A stretch of 64,000 nucleotides of DNA from JAEINY01 sp942490535 (GTDB lineage Bacteria; Bacteroidota; Bacteroidia; Bacteroidales; Marinilabiliaceae), in contig CALNXQ010000008.1 of NCBI GenBank assembly GCA_942490535.1, forward strand, positions 372,001-436,000, given 5' to 3'. A program made the translations under genes and the position numbers. Each line of letters opens with the position of its first letter. Positions within the stretch are counted from its first letter, which is position 1. The notes beneath the pieces are model-generated. The model was not told the DNA's origin, searched no databases, and was given only the letters and a program-made list of their open reading frames with translations. Below are positions 19,031-28,298 of the stretch, piece after piece.

Positions 19031-19972
19031 ATGAAAACGATTCTAATTACAGCCCTTTTATTTATAACCACCCTAGCTGTTCAGGCGCAGCAGGAACGCA
19101 AGTTCATTCGAAGCGGGAACAGCCAGTTTGACGAAGAAAAATACCTGGAGTCGGAGATTGAATACCGTAAGGCTCTGGATAAAGACAAAAACTCCTTTGA
19201 AGCACAGTTTAACCTGGGAGACGCGCTGTTTAAGCAGGAAAAATTCGATGAAGCCATTGACCAGTTTAACATGCTGGCCGGCATGGAGCAAACGCCTGAA
19301 AATCTGGCAAAGGTCTATCACAATTTAGGCAATAGTTACTTTGTAAGTCAGAAATTTCCGGAGAGTATTGCGGCCTATAAAAATGCGTTAAGAAACAATC
19401 CGGCAGACGATGAGACCCGGTACAACCTGATTGCGGCCCAGAAGATGCTTCAACAACAGCAGCAACAACAGGATCAAAACAAAGACCAGAATAAGGACCA
19501 ACAAGATAAAGATCAGCAACAAGATCAAAAACCTCAAGATTCGGATGGCGACGGCATTCCGGATGAAAAGGAACAGCAGAACGAGCAGGGTCAGCCAGAT
19601 AAAAACCAGGATACAGATCAGGATGGTCAACCGGATTACAAAGATCAGGATTCAGATAATGATGGAATACCCGATCAACAGGAGGCTGGCGAAAATCCAA
19701 ATGAACCCCAGGACACCGATAAAGATGGTACGCCTGACTACCGCGATTTGGACTCCGATAACGATGGCACCCCTGACAGCGAGGAACAACCACAGGATCA
19801 AAACAAGAATCAACAGCAACAGCCCCAGCAGCAGCAACCGCAGGATGGTCAAATGACCAAAGAAGATGCACAGCGTTTACTCAATGCCATTCAGCAAGAT
19901 GAAGACAAGCTGCAAAAGGAAAAACGAAAAGCCACCGCTGTTCAGAAAACTAAAACAGAGAAAAACTGGTAG
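19031..19972 (+). CDS. batC: BatC, TPR protein with added calcium-type (TSP3-like) repeats
   Basis: A 313-residue secreted protein. Signal peptide to about residue 19 (AVQA), then TPR units (about 24-136) as in other BatC proteins. The C-terminal half is unusual: after a Gln/Asp-rich spacer there are five DxDxDGxPD repeats starting at 170, 194, 207, 228 and 241, of the thrombospondin type 3 kind that binds calcium, followed by another Gln-rich stretch (about 254-273) and a conserved short helical tail (MTKEDAQRLLNAI). A normal BatC has the TPR part and a Gln-rich tail only. The start at 19031 has a purine-rich ggaggaa upstream. Confidence 0.9.
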   Translation: MKTILITALLFITTLAVQAQQERKFIRSGNSQFDEEKYLESEIEYRKALDKDKNSFEAQFNLGDALFKQEKFDEAIDQFNMLAGMEQTPENLAKVYHNLGNSYFVSQKFPESIAAYKNALRNNPADDETRYNLIAAQKMLQQQQQQQDQNKDQNKDQQDKDQQQDQKPQDSDGDGIPDEKEQQNEQGQPDKNQDTDQDGQPDYKDQDSDNDGIPDQQEAGENPNEPQDTDKDGTPDYRDLDSDNDGTPDSEEQPQDQNKNQQQQPQQQQPQDGQMTKEDAQRLLNAIQQDEDKLQKEKRKATAVQKTKTEKNW

Positions 19973-20006
19973 AAATACTATTTTTGTATAAAAATATATT
20001 TTAAAC

Positions 20007-21833
20007 ATGAGACAAATCTTCCTGACGATACTACTTTTCGTTGCCACTGCAGGCTACTGCCTGGCCCAACAACCTACTTTCGAGGGCAAAGCGCCTCAAG
20101 CGGTGGTAGCAGGAGATAAATTTCAATTGGTGTATACCTTAAATGCGGAAGGATCGGATATTCGGTTGCCGGCGCTACAAGATTTTCAAATCTTAATGGG
20201 CCCCAGCACCTCCTATTCACAAAGCACCTCCATTATAAACGGAAAAGTGACGCGTGAAACCACGTATTCCTTTACATTCATATTAAAGGCCCTAAAAGAA
20301 GGCTCTTATACTATCCCACCGGCATCCATCCTGGTGGATGATGAAAAGATCACCTCTAATCCCGTAAAATTGGAAGTGGTAAAAGGGAATACACCGGCCA
20401 CACAATCACCTGGACAAACCGGAACCACCACGACCGATGCGGGCGTGTCGGATCAGGATGTATTTATTACTGTCATTCCTTCCAAACGCAATGTGTATAA
20501 AGGTGAATCGTTGACCCTCACCACCAAATTGTATTCGCGCGTTTCCATACAAGGTAGTTCCGGTGAGAAAACACCGGATCTCAGTTCATTCATCCAGCAA
20601 AAACTGGAAGTGCCGGGTATGGGGCGCTTTTCTTCTAAGGAAAACATCAATGGTTACCTCTATGATGTAGCTACCATTGATGTCAAGTTGTTGTTTCCGC
20701 AGAAATCCGGGAAGATTACCATCGATCCCTTTGAACTGGAATTGGGTATTCGCCAGCGGGTGGCCCGCCGCTCACAAAGTATTTTTGATGATTTCTTTGA
20801 TTCCAACTATCGCGTGGTCAAACAACCGGTGAAATCCAAACCCATTACCATCACGGTTAAACCACTTCCGGCAAATGCACCTGCAGGCTTCTCAGGAGGT
20901 GTTGGAAATTTAGACATGAAGGTGAACGTCACCAAACAAGAAGCAAAAGTAAATGATGGAATCACACTTAAAATTGATGTTACGGGTACCGGAAACCATA
21001 AATTTGTGGAAGAACCGCAAATCAAATTCCCTGCTGACTTTGATGATTTTGATGCGAAAATATCAAATAACATCACCAATACAGCCTCCGGAATGACCGG
21101 TAGTAAAAGCTTTGAATACTTAATCATTCCGCGACACGCGGGTGATTTTACGATTCCATCCATCAAATTTAGCTATTTTGATCCTGCATCAGGTAACTAC
21201 AAATCCAAAAACTCATCCCCTATTACCATCCAGGTCGCAAAAGGCGAGGCGGATGATGAGATGAGTGGAACAGTCGTTCGCTCCAATGTGACCCGCGAAA
21301 ATGTAAAATTCATTGGAAAAGATATCCGCCACATCAAAACAGGCAAAGTAACGCTGAAACCCATTGGTACATTCCTGTTTGGCAGCTTGAGTTTTATCCT
21401 GGCCTTCTTAATTCCACTTTTGGTATTTATCCTGATCTATCTGATTAACCGGAAACGTCTGGCTGATAATGCCAACCTGGTAATGGTGCGCACCCGGAAA
21501 GCCAATAAGGTCGCTAATAAACGTCTGAAAAAAGCCGCGCATTTGCTCAAAACAGGTGAGAGAGAAGCGTTTTATGAGGAAGTATTGAAAGCGCTTTATG
21601 GCTATTTAAGTGATAAATTGAGCCTGCCATTGAGTGAACTCTCGAAGGATAACGCCAAAGAAATTCTAATGAAATCGAAAGTATCAGAAGAACTGGTACA
21701 AGCCTTTATGGATGTTCTGGATACGTGTGAATTTGCGCGCTACTCCCCATCATCGGGTACCGGTGAGATGGATCAATTGTACCAGAAAACCATTACAACC
21801 ATCAGCAAACTTGAAAACCAGGTAAAACGCTAG
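20007..21833 (+). CDS. batD: BatD, membrane-anchored beta-domain protein
   Basis: A 608-residue protein: signal peptide (1-20, ending CLAQ), several Ig-like beta domains in the exported part (about 21-440), a transmembrane helix (about 453-478) and a helical cytoplasmic tail. It matches BatD/BamD-like (PF13584) order and size. The exported region contains a Thr/Gly/Ser-rich linker near residue 135-150. It ends 2 bp before batE, showing tight coupling. It probably forms a membrane complex with BatA/BatB and the MoxR ATPase; that is inference from operon and family. Confidence 0.92.
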   Translation: MRQIFLTILLFVATAGYCLAQQPTFEGKAPQAVVAGDKFQLVYTLNAEGSDIRLPALQDFQILMGPSTSYSQSTSIINGKVTRETTYSFTFILKALKEGSYTIPPASILVDDEKITSNPVKLEVVKGNTPATQSPGQTGTTTTDAGVSDQDVFITVIPSKRNVYKGESLTLTTKLYSRVSIQGSSGEKTPDLSSFIQQKLEVPGMGRFSSKENINGYLYDVATIDVKLLFPQKSGKITIDPFELELGIRQRVARRSQSIFDDFFDSNYRVVKQPVKSKPITITVKPLPANAPAGFSGGVGNLDMKVNVTKQEAKVNDGITLKIDVTGTGNHKFVEEPQIKFPADFDDFDAKISNNITNTASGMTGSKSFEYLIIPRHAGDFTIPSIKFSYFDPASGNYKSKNSSPITIQVAKGEADDEMSGTVVRSNVTRENVKFIGKDIRHIKTGKVTLKPIGTFLFGSLSFILAFLIPLLVFILIYLINRKRLADNANLVMVRTRKANKVANKRLKKAAHLLKTGEREAFYEEVLKALYGYLSDKLSLPLSELSKDNAKEILMKSKVSEELVQAFMDVLDTCEFARYSPSSGTGEMDQLYQKTITTISKLENQVKR

Positions 21834-21835
21834 TC

Positions 21836-22585
21836 ATGAAACGATTACTAACAGCTCTACTCATACTATTCATCTTCGCACCTGCTTGGGCCGATGATGA
21901 CCGCTTCGAAAAAGCCAATTCTCTATATGCCGAAGGCCAATATGAACAAGCCATTCAGCAATATGAAGAGATTTTAAGTACCGGTGTGGAAAGCGGAGAA
22001 CTCTATTTTAACCTGGGCAATGCCTATTACAAGTTTGGAGAACTTCCAAGTGCCATCTTAAATTACGAGCGTGCTCGCTTGTTAAGACCACAGGATAGTG
22101 ACATCAAATACAACCTTGAACTGGCCTATACCCAAACTACAGATAAAATTGAAGCAGTGCCCACATTTTTTCTGACGCAATGGGTGACCACGATCCGCAA
22201 TAAGGCGGCTTCTGACTTTTGGACCTTTCTGGCCGTTGGATGCTTTATATTGATGCTCCTTTTTGCCGGATTCTTTATGTATTCCAACTCCGTGGTATTG
22301 AAGAAGGCTGGATTTTACCTGGCCATTGTCATGATCATAAGCACTTCCATATCGCTTTCGTTTGCGTATAAGCAGAAAGAAAAGCTGGTGAATCGCACGC
22401 ATGCCATTGTATTCAGCCCCTCGGTGACTGTAAAGAGTTCACCGGATGTGAGTGGAACCGAGATATTCATTTTACATGAAGGCACAAAGGTGAAGGTGAT
22501 CGGAACGCTTGGCAACTGGAACGAAATTGAGTGGGCCAGTGGGAATGTCGGATGGGTAGAAACAGAAGCCATCACAATTATTTAA
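21836..22585 (+). CDS. batE: BatE, TPR and SH3 membrane protein
   Basis: A 249-residue protein with a signal peptide (to about WADD20), TPR units (about 22-100), two membrane helices (about 128-149 and 158-178) and a C-terminal bacterial SH3 domain (about 190-249, KSSPDVSGTEIFILHEGTKV and WNEIEWASGNVGWV). This is the standard BatE build and closes the operon, which ends in a strong terminator. Confidence 0.92.
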   Translation: MKRLLTALLILFIFAPAWADDDRFEKANSLYAEGQYEQAIQQYEEILSTGVESGELYFNLGNAYYKFGELPSAILNYERARLLRPQDSDIKYNLELAYTQTTDKIEAVPTFFLTQWVTTIRNKAASDFWTFLAVGCFILMLLFAGFFMYSNSVVLKKAGFYLAIVMIISTSISLSFAYKQKEKLVNRTHAIVFSPSVTVKSSPDVSGTEIFILHEGTKVKVIGTLGNWNEIEWASGNVGWVETEAITII

Positions 22586-22607
22586 AACGCAAATGTACCT
22601 ATCAATT

Positions 22608-22643
22608 AAAAAGCCTCTACATCCTTTGATGCGGAGGCTTTTT
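22608..22643 (+). terminator. Terminator of the bat operon
   Basis: aaaaagcctc and gaggcttttt form a 10-bp stem around a 16-nt loop, ending in Ts, 23 bp after the batE stop. The A-run on the other side would let it also serve the convergent gene. Confidence 0.85.
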
Positions 22644-22943
22644 CCATAAACACCCAAACTATCGGTCAAAAATAAATCTTAATGCCTTATTAGATTGTCC
22701 TTCTGACCGCTTTTTGTTTCATTAGTTCAATATGCAATCACTTTCTTTGAACGTTCCAAACTGTAAAAATTTCCAATCATCTAAACCTTACTTCCACCCT
22801 CTGCATTAATTTATTACCAATATCATACCCAAGAACACAACCCTCTTATTTACTTACATTTAAGGATATCAAAACAAAATACATCCTCCATTTTTTGGAA
22901 ATATTTACTTTATTTTGGAAAAATATAATGATTTGCATTATCA
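22644..22943. other. AT-rich gap between convergent genes
   Basis: 300 bp between the bat terminator and the stop of the DUF3298-like gene. No ORF, repeat or convincing hairpin was seen. Confidence 0.5.
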
Positions 22944-23603
22944 TCATTGCGGAAAATGAAATCCATTCAAACGGCTTTGAGGAATTTTAACCACCGGTGC
23001 ACCAAAGGCATAAGCAGCTACCTGATAGGGTGCATAATAAAAATCAACCGTCTGTTCGGTAATGGCAAAAACTTTGAAATCGGCCAGAGTAGCTGTCCCC
23101 TCATCGATATATTCATCGGTCTCCAGTTGCTGGCGCAATTGATCCCGAACCGGTTTCTGAACCGCTTGAAGGGCTCCTGATGTGAAAAAATGCTGCAGCT
23201 TATAGATCTCCCGGCGGTCCGGATGCAGCACCAGCGACGACAGAAAGGTATTGCCATGTGCACCACCAGTAAAGTTATAATTTCGAAAGACAATTGAAAG
23301 GAAACCCTGAGAGGTATATACCTGCTCACAACGAATCATTTGTTCATTTTTCCAATTTTCAGAAAGACGTTCCTGGCCCACTTCCGCCTTAAATTCCGTA
23401 ATCATTCCCTCCACTCGCGTGCGAATGAGTGAATCGGTATAAGCATGATTGAATTTGGGAAACCTGGCATTAATATCATAAACATTCGTTTTGTAGACCA
23501 AAGAATCCTGCTCATTTGTAAAATTAAAACCTGACTCCTTTTTTGTTTGGCATCCAACAGCCAATAAAACAAGCATCAAACCGCGAAATAACTGTTTTAT
23601 CAT
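22944..23603 (-). CDS. DUF3298-domain (RsiV-like) lipoprotein
   Basis: About 219 residues from the ATG at 23603; a longer TTG start is less likely. A lipobox LLAVGC places the lipidated Cys at residue 18. The C-terminal half has the DUF3298 pattern: FTGGAHGNTF, a block with LHPDRREIYKLQHFF, and the final YYAPYQVAAYAFGAPVVKIP. An N-terminal DUF4163-like beta region precedes it (about 30-110). In RsiV such domains bind lysozyme, but in Bacteroidota they are mostly uncharacterised surface or periplasmic lipoproteins. Single gene, convergent with batE. Confidence 0.8.
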   Translation of the reverse strand: MIKQLFRGLMLVLLAVGCQTKKESGFNFTNEQDSLVYKTNVYDINARFPKFNHAYTDSLIRTRVEGMITEFKAEVGQERLSENWKNEQMIRCEQVYTSQGFLSIVFRNYNFTGGAHGNTFLSSLVLHPDRREIYKLQHFFTSGALQAVQKPVRDQLRQQLETDEYIDEGTATLADFKVFAITEQTVDFYYAPYQVAAYAFGAPVVKIPQSRLNGFHFPQ

Positions 23604-23633
23604 AACTAAATATAAAAACGTTTGTAATATCAA

Positions 23634-23927
23634 GAGCCTAAAATTACAAATGTTTTTATTGTTTCTATCATAATTAGAGGTTGAACTCCTCCATAGTTCT
23701 TGATTTCGTTTTCGACACCCCGAGTACCTCTCGTAGCTATTGCTATTTCATCCTTTCAGGATCGCCATACAGCAAAGAAACCGCAAAGCGGTTTCACACT
23801 AACAACCAGGAGTGACAACCCATGGTATTGGCAGTATATAGGCACAAAGCTAAAAGGGGTTGAGCATCTTGTATATCATTCAAACACTAATTATAACAAC
23901 CCCTTTATATCTCACATCAATCATAAC
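23634..23927. other. Intergenic stretch with REP-like palindromes
   Basis: 294 bp. From 23690 to 23870 the composition is richer in GC than the flanks and there are two compact palindromes: atcc-tttca-ggat (23750-23762) and gaaaccgc-aaa-gcggtttc (23777-23795), spaced like a pair of repeated extragenic palindromes. Whether other copies exist in the genome cannot be seen from here. No coding potential. Confidence 0.35.
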
Positions 23928-24833
23928 TCAAATCTCAACTTTTCGCCCAAATATTTGATTATTGCGAAGCAACATCAAATAATAAGGCTCTTGATCCTTA
24001 TTCAGATGAAACTCTTTTTTCAAATGACCACTTTTCACCTTCTTATCATGCTCCTTTAATTGCCCCTCCTTATCCACCATCTTCAATTCAAAATTACCAC
24101 CTTCGGGAAGTTCCATTTCCAGTGTCAGAACGGTGTTTTCTTTAGTATCGGTAATTTCTTTGAGCACCATTACTTTTATTTTTTCAACTTTGATGGGCTC
24201 ATTGAAAATGATTGTTTCATCCACACCGGCTTTACGAATAATCGAAATATCTTCCATCGGTATGCTCTCCAGGGTCACTTTTGTCTCTTCCACCCCAAGC
24301 TTACCTCCCGCCGGTGCATCTGATGACCGAATCACAAACGTCTTAACTTTCTTATCTCCATCGGGGTCATCACCTTTTACATTAATGGTCCTGGTAATTA
24401 CTTTCACCTGCTCACCATCCTCTTTCACGATGGTTTCCACATCCAAATGCTGTGCCGCGCTATCCGTATCTTCCGACCAATAAAAATGACACGGTTTTTG
24501 CTTGAACAGTTCAGCCATTTCATCAAAAGCCATTCCCTTTTCCTTTAAGAGCCGCTCCATTTCAATGTGCATTTTCTCAATTTCTTCAGCGCCCAGGTCT
24601 TCCTTATTAAAATCAAAGGCATGAAGCGAATCCATGGTAAACGCCATTACATCGCTGACATAAGCAGTATCCACCATTACTTTATCCTTATCTCCAACAC
24701 TGATCACTTCAACACGGACCATGTGGTGCTTCTTGTGTTGTGCCATGGAATAAAATGCACATGAACAAACCAGCAGTACAATCAGACTGGCAACTCGCAG
24801 GTACTTCCCATTTAATGTGTTTAATCGTTTCAT
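23928..24833 (-). CDS. Exported protein of unknown function with a sorting-domain-like C-terminus
   Basis: A 301-residue protein with a signal peptide (hydrophobic VASLIVLLVCSCAFYSMA, about 14-31). The middle is acidic/lysine-rich with predicted helix (about 70-110) and then beta strands. The last 80 residues (NTVLTLEMELPEGGNFELK through PYYLMLLRNNQIFGRKVEI) resemble the beta-sandwich sorting domains of type IX cargo: hydrophobic strands, a G-x-Y-like PYYLMLL segment and a KVEI end. It is divergent from the RprX-like sensor gene (about 200 bp apart) and may be under its control; that is inference. Confidence 0.65.
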   Translation of the reverse strand: MKRLNTLNGKYLRVASLIVLLVCSCAFYSMAQHKKHHMVRVEVISVGDKDKVMVDTAYVSDVMAFTMDSLHAFDFNKEDLGAEEIEKMHIEMERLLKEKGMAFDEMAELFKQKPCHFYWSEDTDSAAQHLDVETIVKEDGEQVKVITRTINVKGDDPDGDKKVKTFVIRSSDAPAGGKLGVEETKVTLESIPMEDISIIRKAGVDETIIFNEPIKVEKIKVMVLKEITDTKENTVLTLEMELPEGGNFELKMVDKEGQLKEHDKKVKSGHLKKEFHLNKDQEPYYLMLLRNNQIFGRKVEI

Positions 24834-24887
24834 AATTCAGATTTTAGCGTTAGTATCAGTTAATTCAGTTACTCCAATTTCCATATA

Positions 24888-24895
24888 CAAAAGTA
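24888..24895 (-). promoter_or_regulatory. Possible -7 element of the exported-protein gene
   Basis: The minus strand reads TACTTTTG, matching TAnnTTTG, 55 nt upstream of the ATG at 24833. No clear -33 box is visible. Confidence 0.35.
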
Positions 24896-25030
24896 CGAAC
24901 CAACTGAAGGCCTTTCGGTTAAGGCGCGGTTAAAAAGAGTTAAGGAAAGGTTAAGAGAGACTGGCCTCTTCACTTTATGCATTATATTTACAGTGTCGTT
25001 ACGGAAAATGGATTGTTAGATGATAGTGAA

Positions 25031-26647
25031 ATGAAGCAAAAATCAATATTAGGCCTGATCATTTTAATGAGTTTCTCATTACTGGGAATCATCGCTGCTC
25101 AATATTTATGGATTCAACAGTCCATTAAAATTCAACGCAATAAATTTCATGCAGCCGTTTACGAAGCACTGGACAAAAGCGTAATGCGCTTAGAGCGGGA
25201 ACAATCAGCCGAACGTATCTACAATGCGTTCTTTCCCCCAATTGATCTGGTTCCGGTCGCCCGTAACCCAAAAGATACTTTAACCGACATCAAAATTGTC
25301 AAAAAGAAAAACCAACCCACTCAAACCTTCTATTATAAATCGCATGCCGATACGTTCACTACGGCATCGGGCACGCGCATTGAAACCCGACTGGAAATAA
25401 ACGGCGCTACTACGGAGAAGGAAATATGGATTTCTTCCGGACAACAAGGAGCACAATTAAAGGATCTGGAAAAAAAAATGATCCAGGTGGAAGATTCTCT
25501 GGCCCGTGTTTTTGAAGCAGTCCACAATGATCAGGAGCAGGTAATGAATGTGTTTAACCAGATTACCTATGAGCTTAACACCCGTCACACGCCCGTTCAG
25601 GAGCGTTTGCACCTGGATCGGTTGAATGCCATCATACAGGAAGAACTGACTCAAAATGGAATCGACGCGCCTTTTGAATACGGGGTTTATGACCGCCATT
25701 CACAAAAGTTACTGAATCAAAGTTCAGCAGGCTTCCACTATGAACAAGCCATGGAAGCGTCACCTATGAAAGTGAACCTTTTTCCCCAAAACATTTTTCG
25801 TGGCTTCTCGCCCTATGAATTAATGATCTACTTTCCTGATTTGGCCACCTATCTGTATAAGTCACTGGGTTGGATGCTGTCCATCTCTATTTTATTTACC
25901 CTGTTCATTCTCATCACCTTCTTTCTGACGCTGCGAATGATTATGAATCAGAAAAAAGTATCCGAGATCAAATCAGATTTCATCAATAACATGACCCATG
26001 AGTTTAAAACACCCATTGCCACCATCAGCCTGGCATCGGATAGCATTATGAATCCGGCTGTTTTAAACAACCCCACGCAAATGAAAACCTTTCTTCGCAT
26101 TATAAAAGAAGAAAATAGTCGCATGAACAGTCACGTAGAGCGGGTTTTACAAATGTCCTTAATTGAAAAGAAAGACTTTGCAGTGGTACGGGTGTCGCAG
26201 GATTTACATGAGCTCATATGGAGAGCCGTAGATAACATGCAACTATTGGTTCAGGACACGAACGGGACCATCACCACCGAATTGAAGGCTGACCTGGCCG
26301 TATTTAAAGTGGATGAAATGCATTTCACCAATATCATTGTTAACTTGCTGGAAAATGCCTTAAAATATGCCAAAGAAGCACCTGAAGTGACCGTATCGAC
26401 ACAAAATAACGGCAATGGGATGATCATTAAAGTAGCTGATAAGGGTATTGGTATGACACGCGAACAGCAGAATAAGATATTTGATAAGTTTTACCGGGCA
26501 TCGGGAGGCAATATTCACAATGTAAAAGGATTTGGCTTGGGATTGAGTTATGTAAAAGCCGTAGTAGATGCTCACCAGGGCAGCATATCGGTGAAGAGCA
26601 AGCCGGATGTGGGCACAGAATTTACCATTTACCTTCCTTTTAATTAA
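25031..26647 (+). CDS. RprX-like membrane sensor histidine kinase
   Basis: About 538 residues from the ATG at 25031; an upstream in-frame ATG at 24977 would only add an 18-residue polar extension before the natural signal anchor. Two transmembrane helices flank an extracytoplasmic domain of about 250 residues: one near the start (ILGLIILMSFSLLGIIAAQYL) and one before the kinase (SISILFTLFILITFFLTL). The kinase core has the H-box MTHEFKTPIATI (His codon at 25997), N-box NLLENALKYA, G1 ADKGIGM and G2 GFGLGLSYV. The neighbour 8 bp downstream is its response regulator. The pair resembles Bacteroides RprX/RprY. Confidence 0.92.
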   Translation: MKQKSILGLIILMSFSLLGIIAAQYLWIQQSIKIQRNKFHAAVYEALDKSVMRLEREQSAERIYNAFFPPIDLVPVARNPKDTLTDIKIVKKKNQPTQTFYYKSHADTFTTASGTRIETRLEINGATTEKEIWISSGQQGAQLKDLEKKMIQVEDSLARVFEAVHNDQEQVMNVFNQITYELNTRHTPVQERLHLDRLNAIIQEELTQNGIDAPFEYGVYDRHSQKLLNQSSAGFHYEQAMEASPMKVNLFPQNIFRGFSPYELMIYFPDLATYLYKSLGWMLSISILFTLFILITFFLTLRMIMNQKKVSEIKSDFINNMTHEFKTPIATISLASDSIMNPAVLNNPTQMKTFLRIIKEENSRMNSHVERVLQMSLIEKKDFAVVRVSQDLHELIWRAVDNMQLLVQDTNGTITTELKADLAVFKVDEMHFTNIIVNLLENALKYAKEAPEVTVSTQNNGNGMIIKVADKGIGMTREQQNKIFDKFYRASGGNIHNVKGFGLGLSYVKAVVDAHQGSISVKSKPDVGTEFTIYLPFN

Positions 26648-26655
26648 TGTAACAC

Positions 26656-27348
26656 ATGGGCGAATTGAACAAAGTTTTTATGGTAGAAGATGACCGCAAT
26701 TTTGGAACGGTCATGAAAGCCTATCTGGAGATCAACGGATTTATTGTTTCCTGGGTTAAGGATGGGCGTTTCGCCATCCAGCGTTTCCGCGAAGAACCCT
26801 TCGACATCTGCATCCTGGATGTGATGTTACCCAATGTAGATGGCTTCACCATTGCCCGGGAAATCAAAGCAATCAATGCCGATATGCCCATCATTTTTTT
26901 GACGGCTAAAACCATGAAAGAAGACATGCTGGAAGGCTTCAGTACCGGGGCTGATGACTATGTCACTAAACCGTTCGATTCGGAAATATTGATTTGTAAA
27001 ATTAATGCCATCCTGAATCGCCATAAGCGGCAGTTGCCGGAAGAAGAACCCAAGATGTATACCATTGGTGAAGCCCGGTTTGATCATGAATTAAGAACCA
27101 TCTCGTTTCAATCTGAATTCGTGAAGCTATCACCCAAAGAAGCACATTTATTAAAGCTCCTGTGCCAAACCCAAAACAAAGTATTGTCGCGGGATATTGC
27201 GTTGAGACAAGTGTGGGGCGAAACAGGATATTTTACCACCCGCAGCATGGATGTGTACATTACCAAACTGCGCAAATACCTGAAAAATGTGCCTGGGGTA
27301 GAAATCGTCAATATTCATGGCAGCGGCTATCAGTTGCGGGTGGATTAA
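26656..27348 (+). CDS. RprY-like OmpR-family response regulator
   Basis: A 230-residue regulator: receiver domain (about 6-120) with the acidic pair EDD, phospho-acceptor in LDVMLPNVDGF (D55), FLTAKTMKEDMLEGF and K105 in VTKPFD, followed by a winged-helix DNA-binding domain (about 132-229) with VWGETGYFTTRSMDVYITKL. The TAKTMKEDMLEGF stretch is characteristic of the Bacteroides RprY group. It starts 8 bp after the kinase gene, so both come from one transcript. Likely targets include the flanking exported-protein genes, by position only. Confidence 0.92.
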   Translation: MGELNKVFMVEDDRNFGTVMKAYLEINGFIVSWVKDGRFAIQRFREEPFDICILDVMLPNVDGFTIAREIKAINADMPIIFLTAKTMKEDMLEGFSTGADDYVTKPFDSEILICKINAILNRHKRQLPEEEPKMYTIGEARFDHELRTISFQSEFVKLSPKEAHLLKLLCQTQNKVLSRDIALRQVWGETGYFTTRSMDVYITKLRKYLKNVPGVEIVNIHGSGYQLRVD

Positions 27349-27455
27349 AATTCCAATTTGAAGATGGGGTAATTTGATGCATCTTTGTAAGGGCAGGTCT
27401 GTAACGAATCCTAACACAGGTACGTCCTATAAGCAGACATTAAATTTGGAACACC

Positions 27456-28088
27456 ATGAAACAGGTACTCACATTGATCGCGTTGATCGCATTTACAACA
27501 GGTGTATTTTCGCAAGAGAACAGGGTAGAGATTAATAAGTCCTTTTCTGATATTACGGAAGTGATTGTGGATGTTGTTTTCTGTAATATTGATATTCAGG
27601 CATCAGACAGCCCGGATGTTTCTGTAAAAGGACTCATTCAATGGGATAAAAAAAATGACCAGTTTCAATTTGAAACCAAAGTGCAAGGTACTACCCTATA
27701 CGTAAATGTGAAGCACCCAAAAAAATACCGTAGCCGAACCTCTGGAAACCTATCGCTGACAATGCCAGCCATGACCGACCTTGAAGCGTCTTCTGTCAGT
27801 GGTACTATCAGGGCAACTGGTGTCGGGCAGCGCTCTGTGAAGCTAACGACTGTATCCGGGGACATTGAAGCCTCCAAAATTGGAAGTCCCGTTAAAGCCA
27901 CATCAATATCGGGAAACATTCAACTGAACGCGATTCAGGGACATGTTACGACGTCCACTATTTCAGGGAATCAATACCTGGCCGATGTGGACGGCAATTT
28001 AAAAGGATCGTCTATTTCAGGAAATTTCAAAATAATAAATCTAAAAGGGAATCGGGAGATAAGTACCGTTTCTGGTAGTGTACGGTAA
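27456..28088 (+). CDS. DUF4097-type exported beta-repeat protein
   Basis: A 210-residue protein with a signal peptide (to about VFSQ20). From residue 100 on there is a regular series of short beta repeats with S-V/I-S-G turns (ASSVSGTIRATG, TTVSGDIEAS, TSISGNIQLN, STISGNQYLA, SSISGNFKII, STVSGSVR), which should fold as a right-handed beta helix or solenoid. This is the DUF4097/putative adhesin pattern. It lies 108 bp behind the RprY-like gene on the same strand and might belong to its regulon. Confidence 0.82.
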   Translation: MKQVLTLIALIAFTTGVFSQENRVEINKSFSDITEVIVDVVFCNIDIQASDSPDVSVKGLIQWDKKNDQFQFETKVQGTTLYVNVKHPKKYRSRTSGNLSLTMPAMTDLEASSVSGTIRATGVGQRSVKLTTVSGDIEASKIGSPVKATSISGNIQLNAIQGHVTTSTISGNQYLADVDGNLKGSSISGNFKIINLKGNREISTVSGSVR

Positions 28089-28248
28089 TGGAAGATAAAC
28101 CTGTAATGGTAAACTTAGTACCCCGAAGACTTTGAACCTGATCTGGCTACCAAAGAATGAACGAACTATTCCATTAGATACCGTTCCGGGTTGTTAAATC
28201 GATGAAAGGATACTCAATCAGTCTATTCCAAAGCATTAAATTAGATAC

Positions 28249-28298
28249 AAAAAGCAAAAGCTGCATCGAAAGTTTCATCGATGCAGTTCTTGCTTTTT
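28249..28298. terminator. Bidirectional terminator
   Basis: A long inverted repeat: aaaaagcaa plus ctgcatcga on one side, tcgatgcag plus ttgcttttt on the other, with A and T runs at both ends. It lies 160 bp after the DUF4097 gene and overlaps the stop of the convergent CPBP gene, serving both. Confidence 0.8.

Noticed and set aside
19266..19871. 201-residue reading frame antisense to batC
   Set aside because: It mirrors the repetitive Asp/Gln codons of batC; batC itself has a signal peptide, TPRs and operon context.
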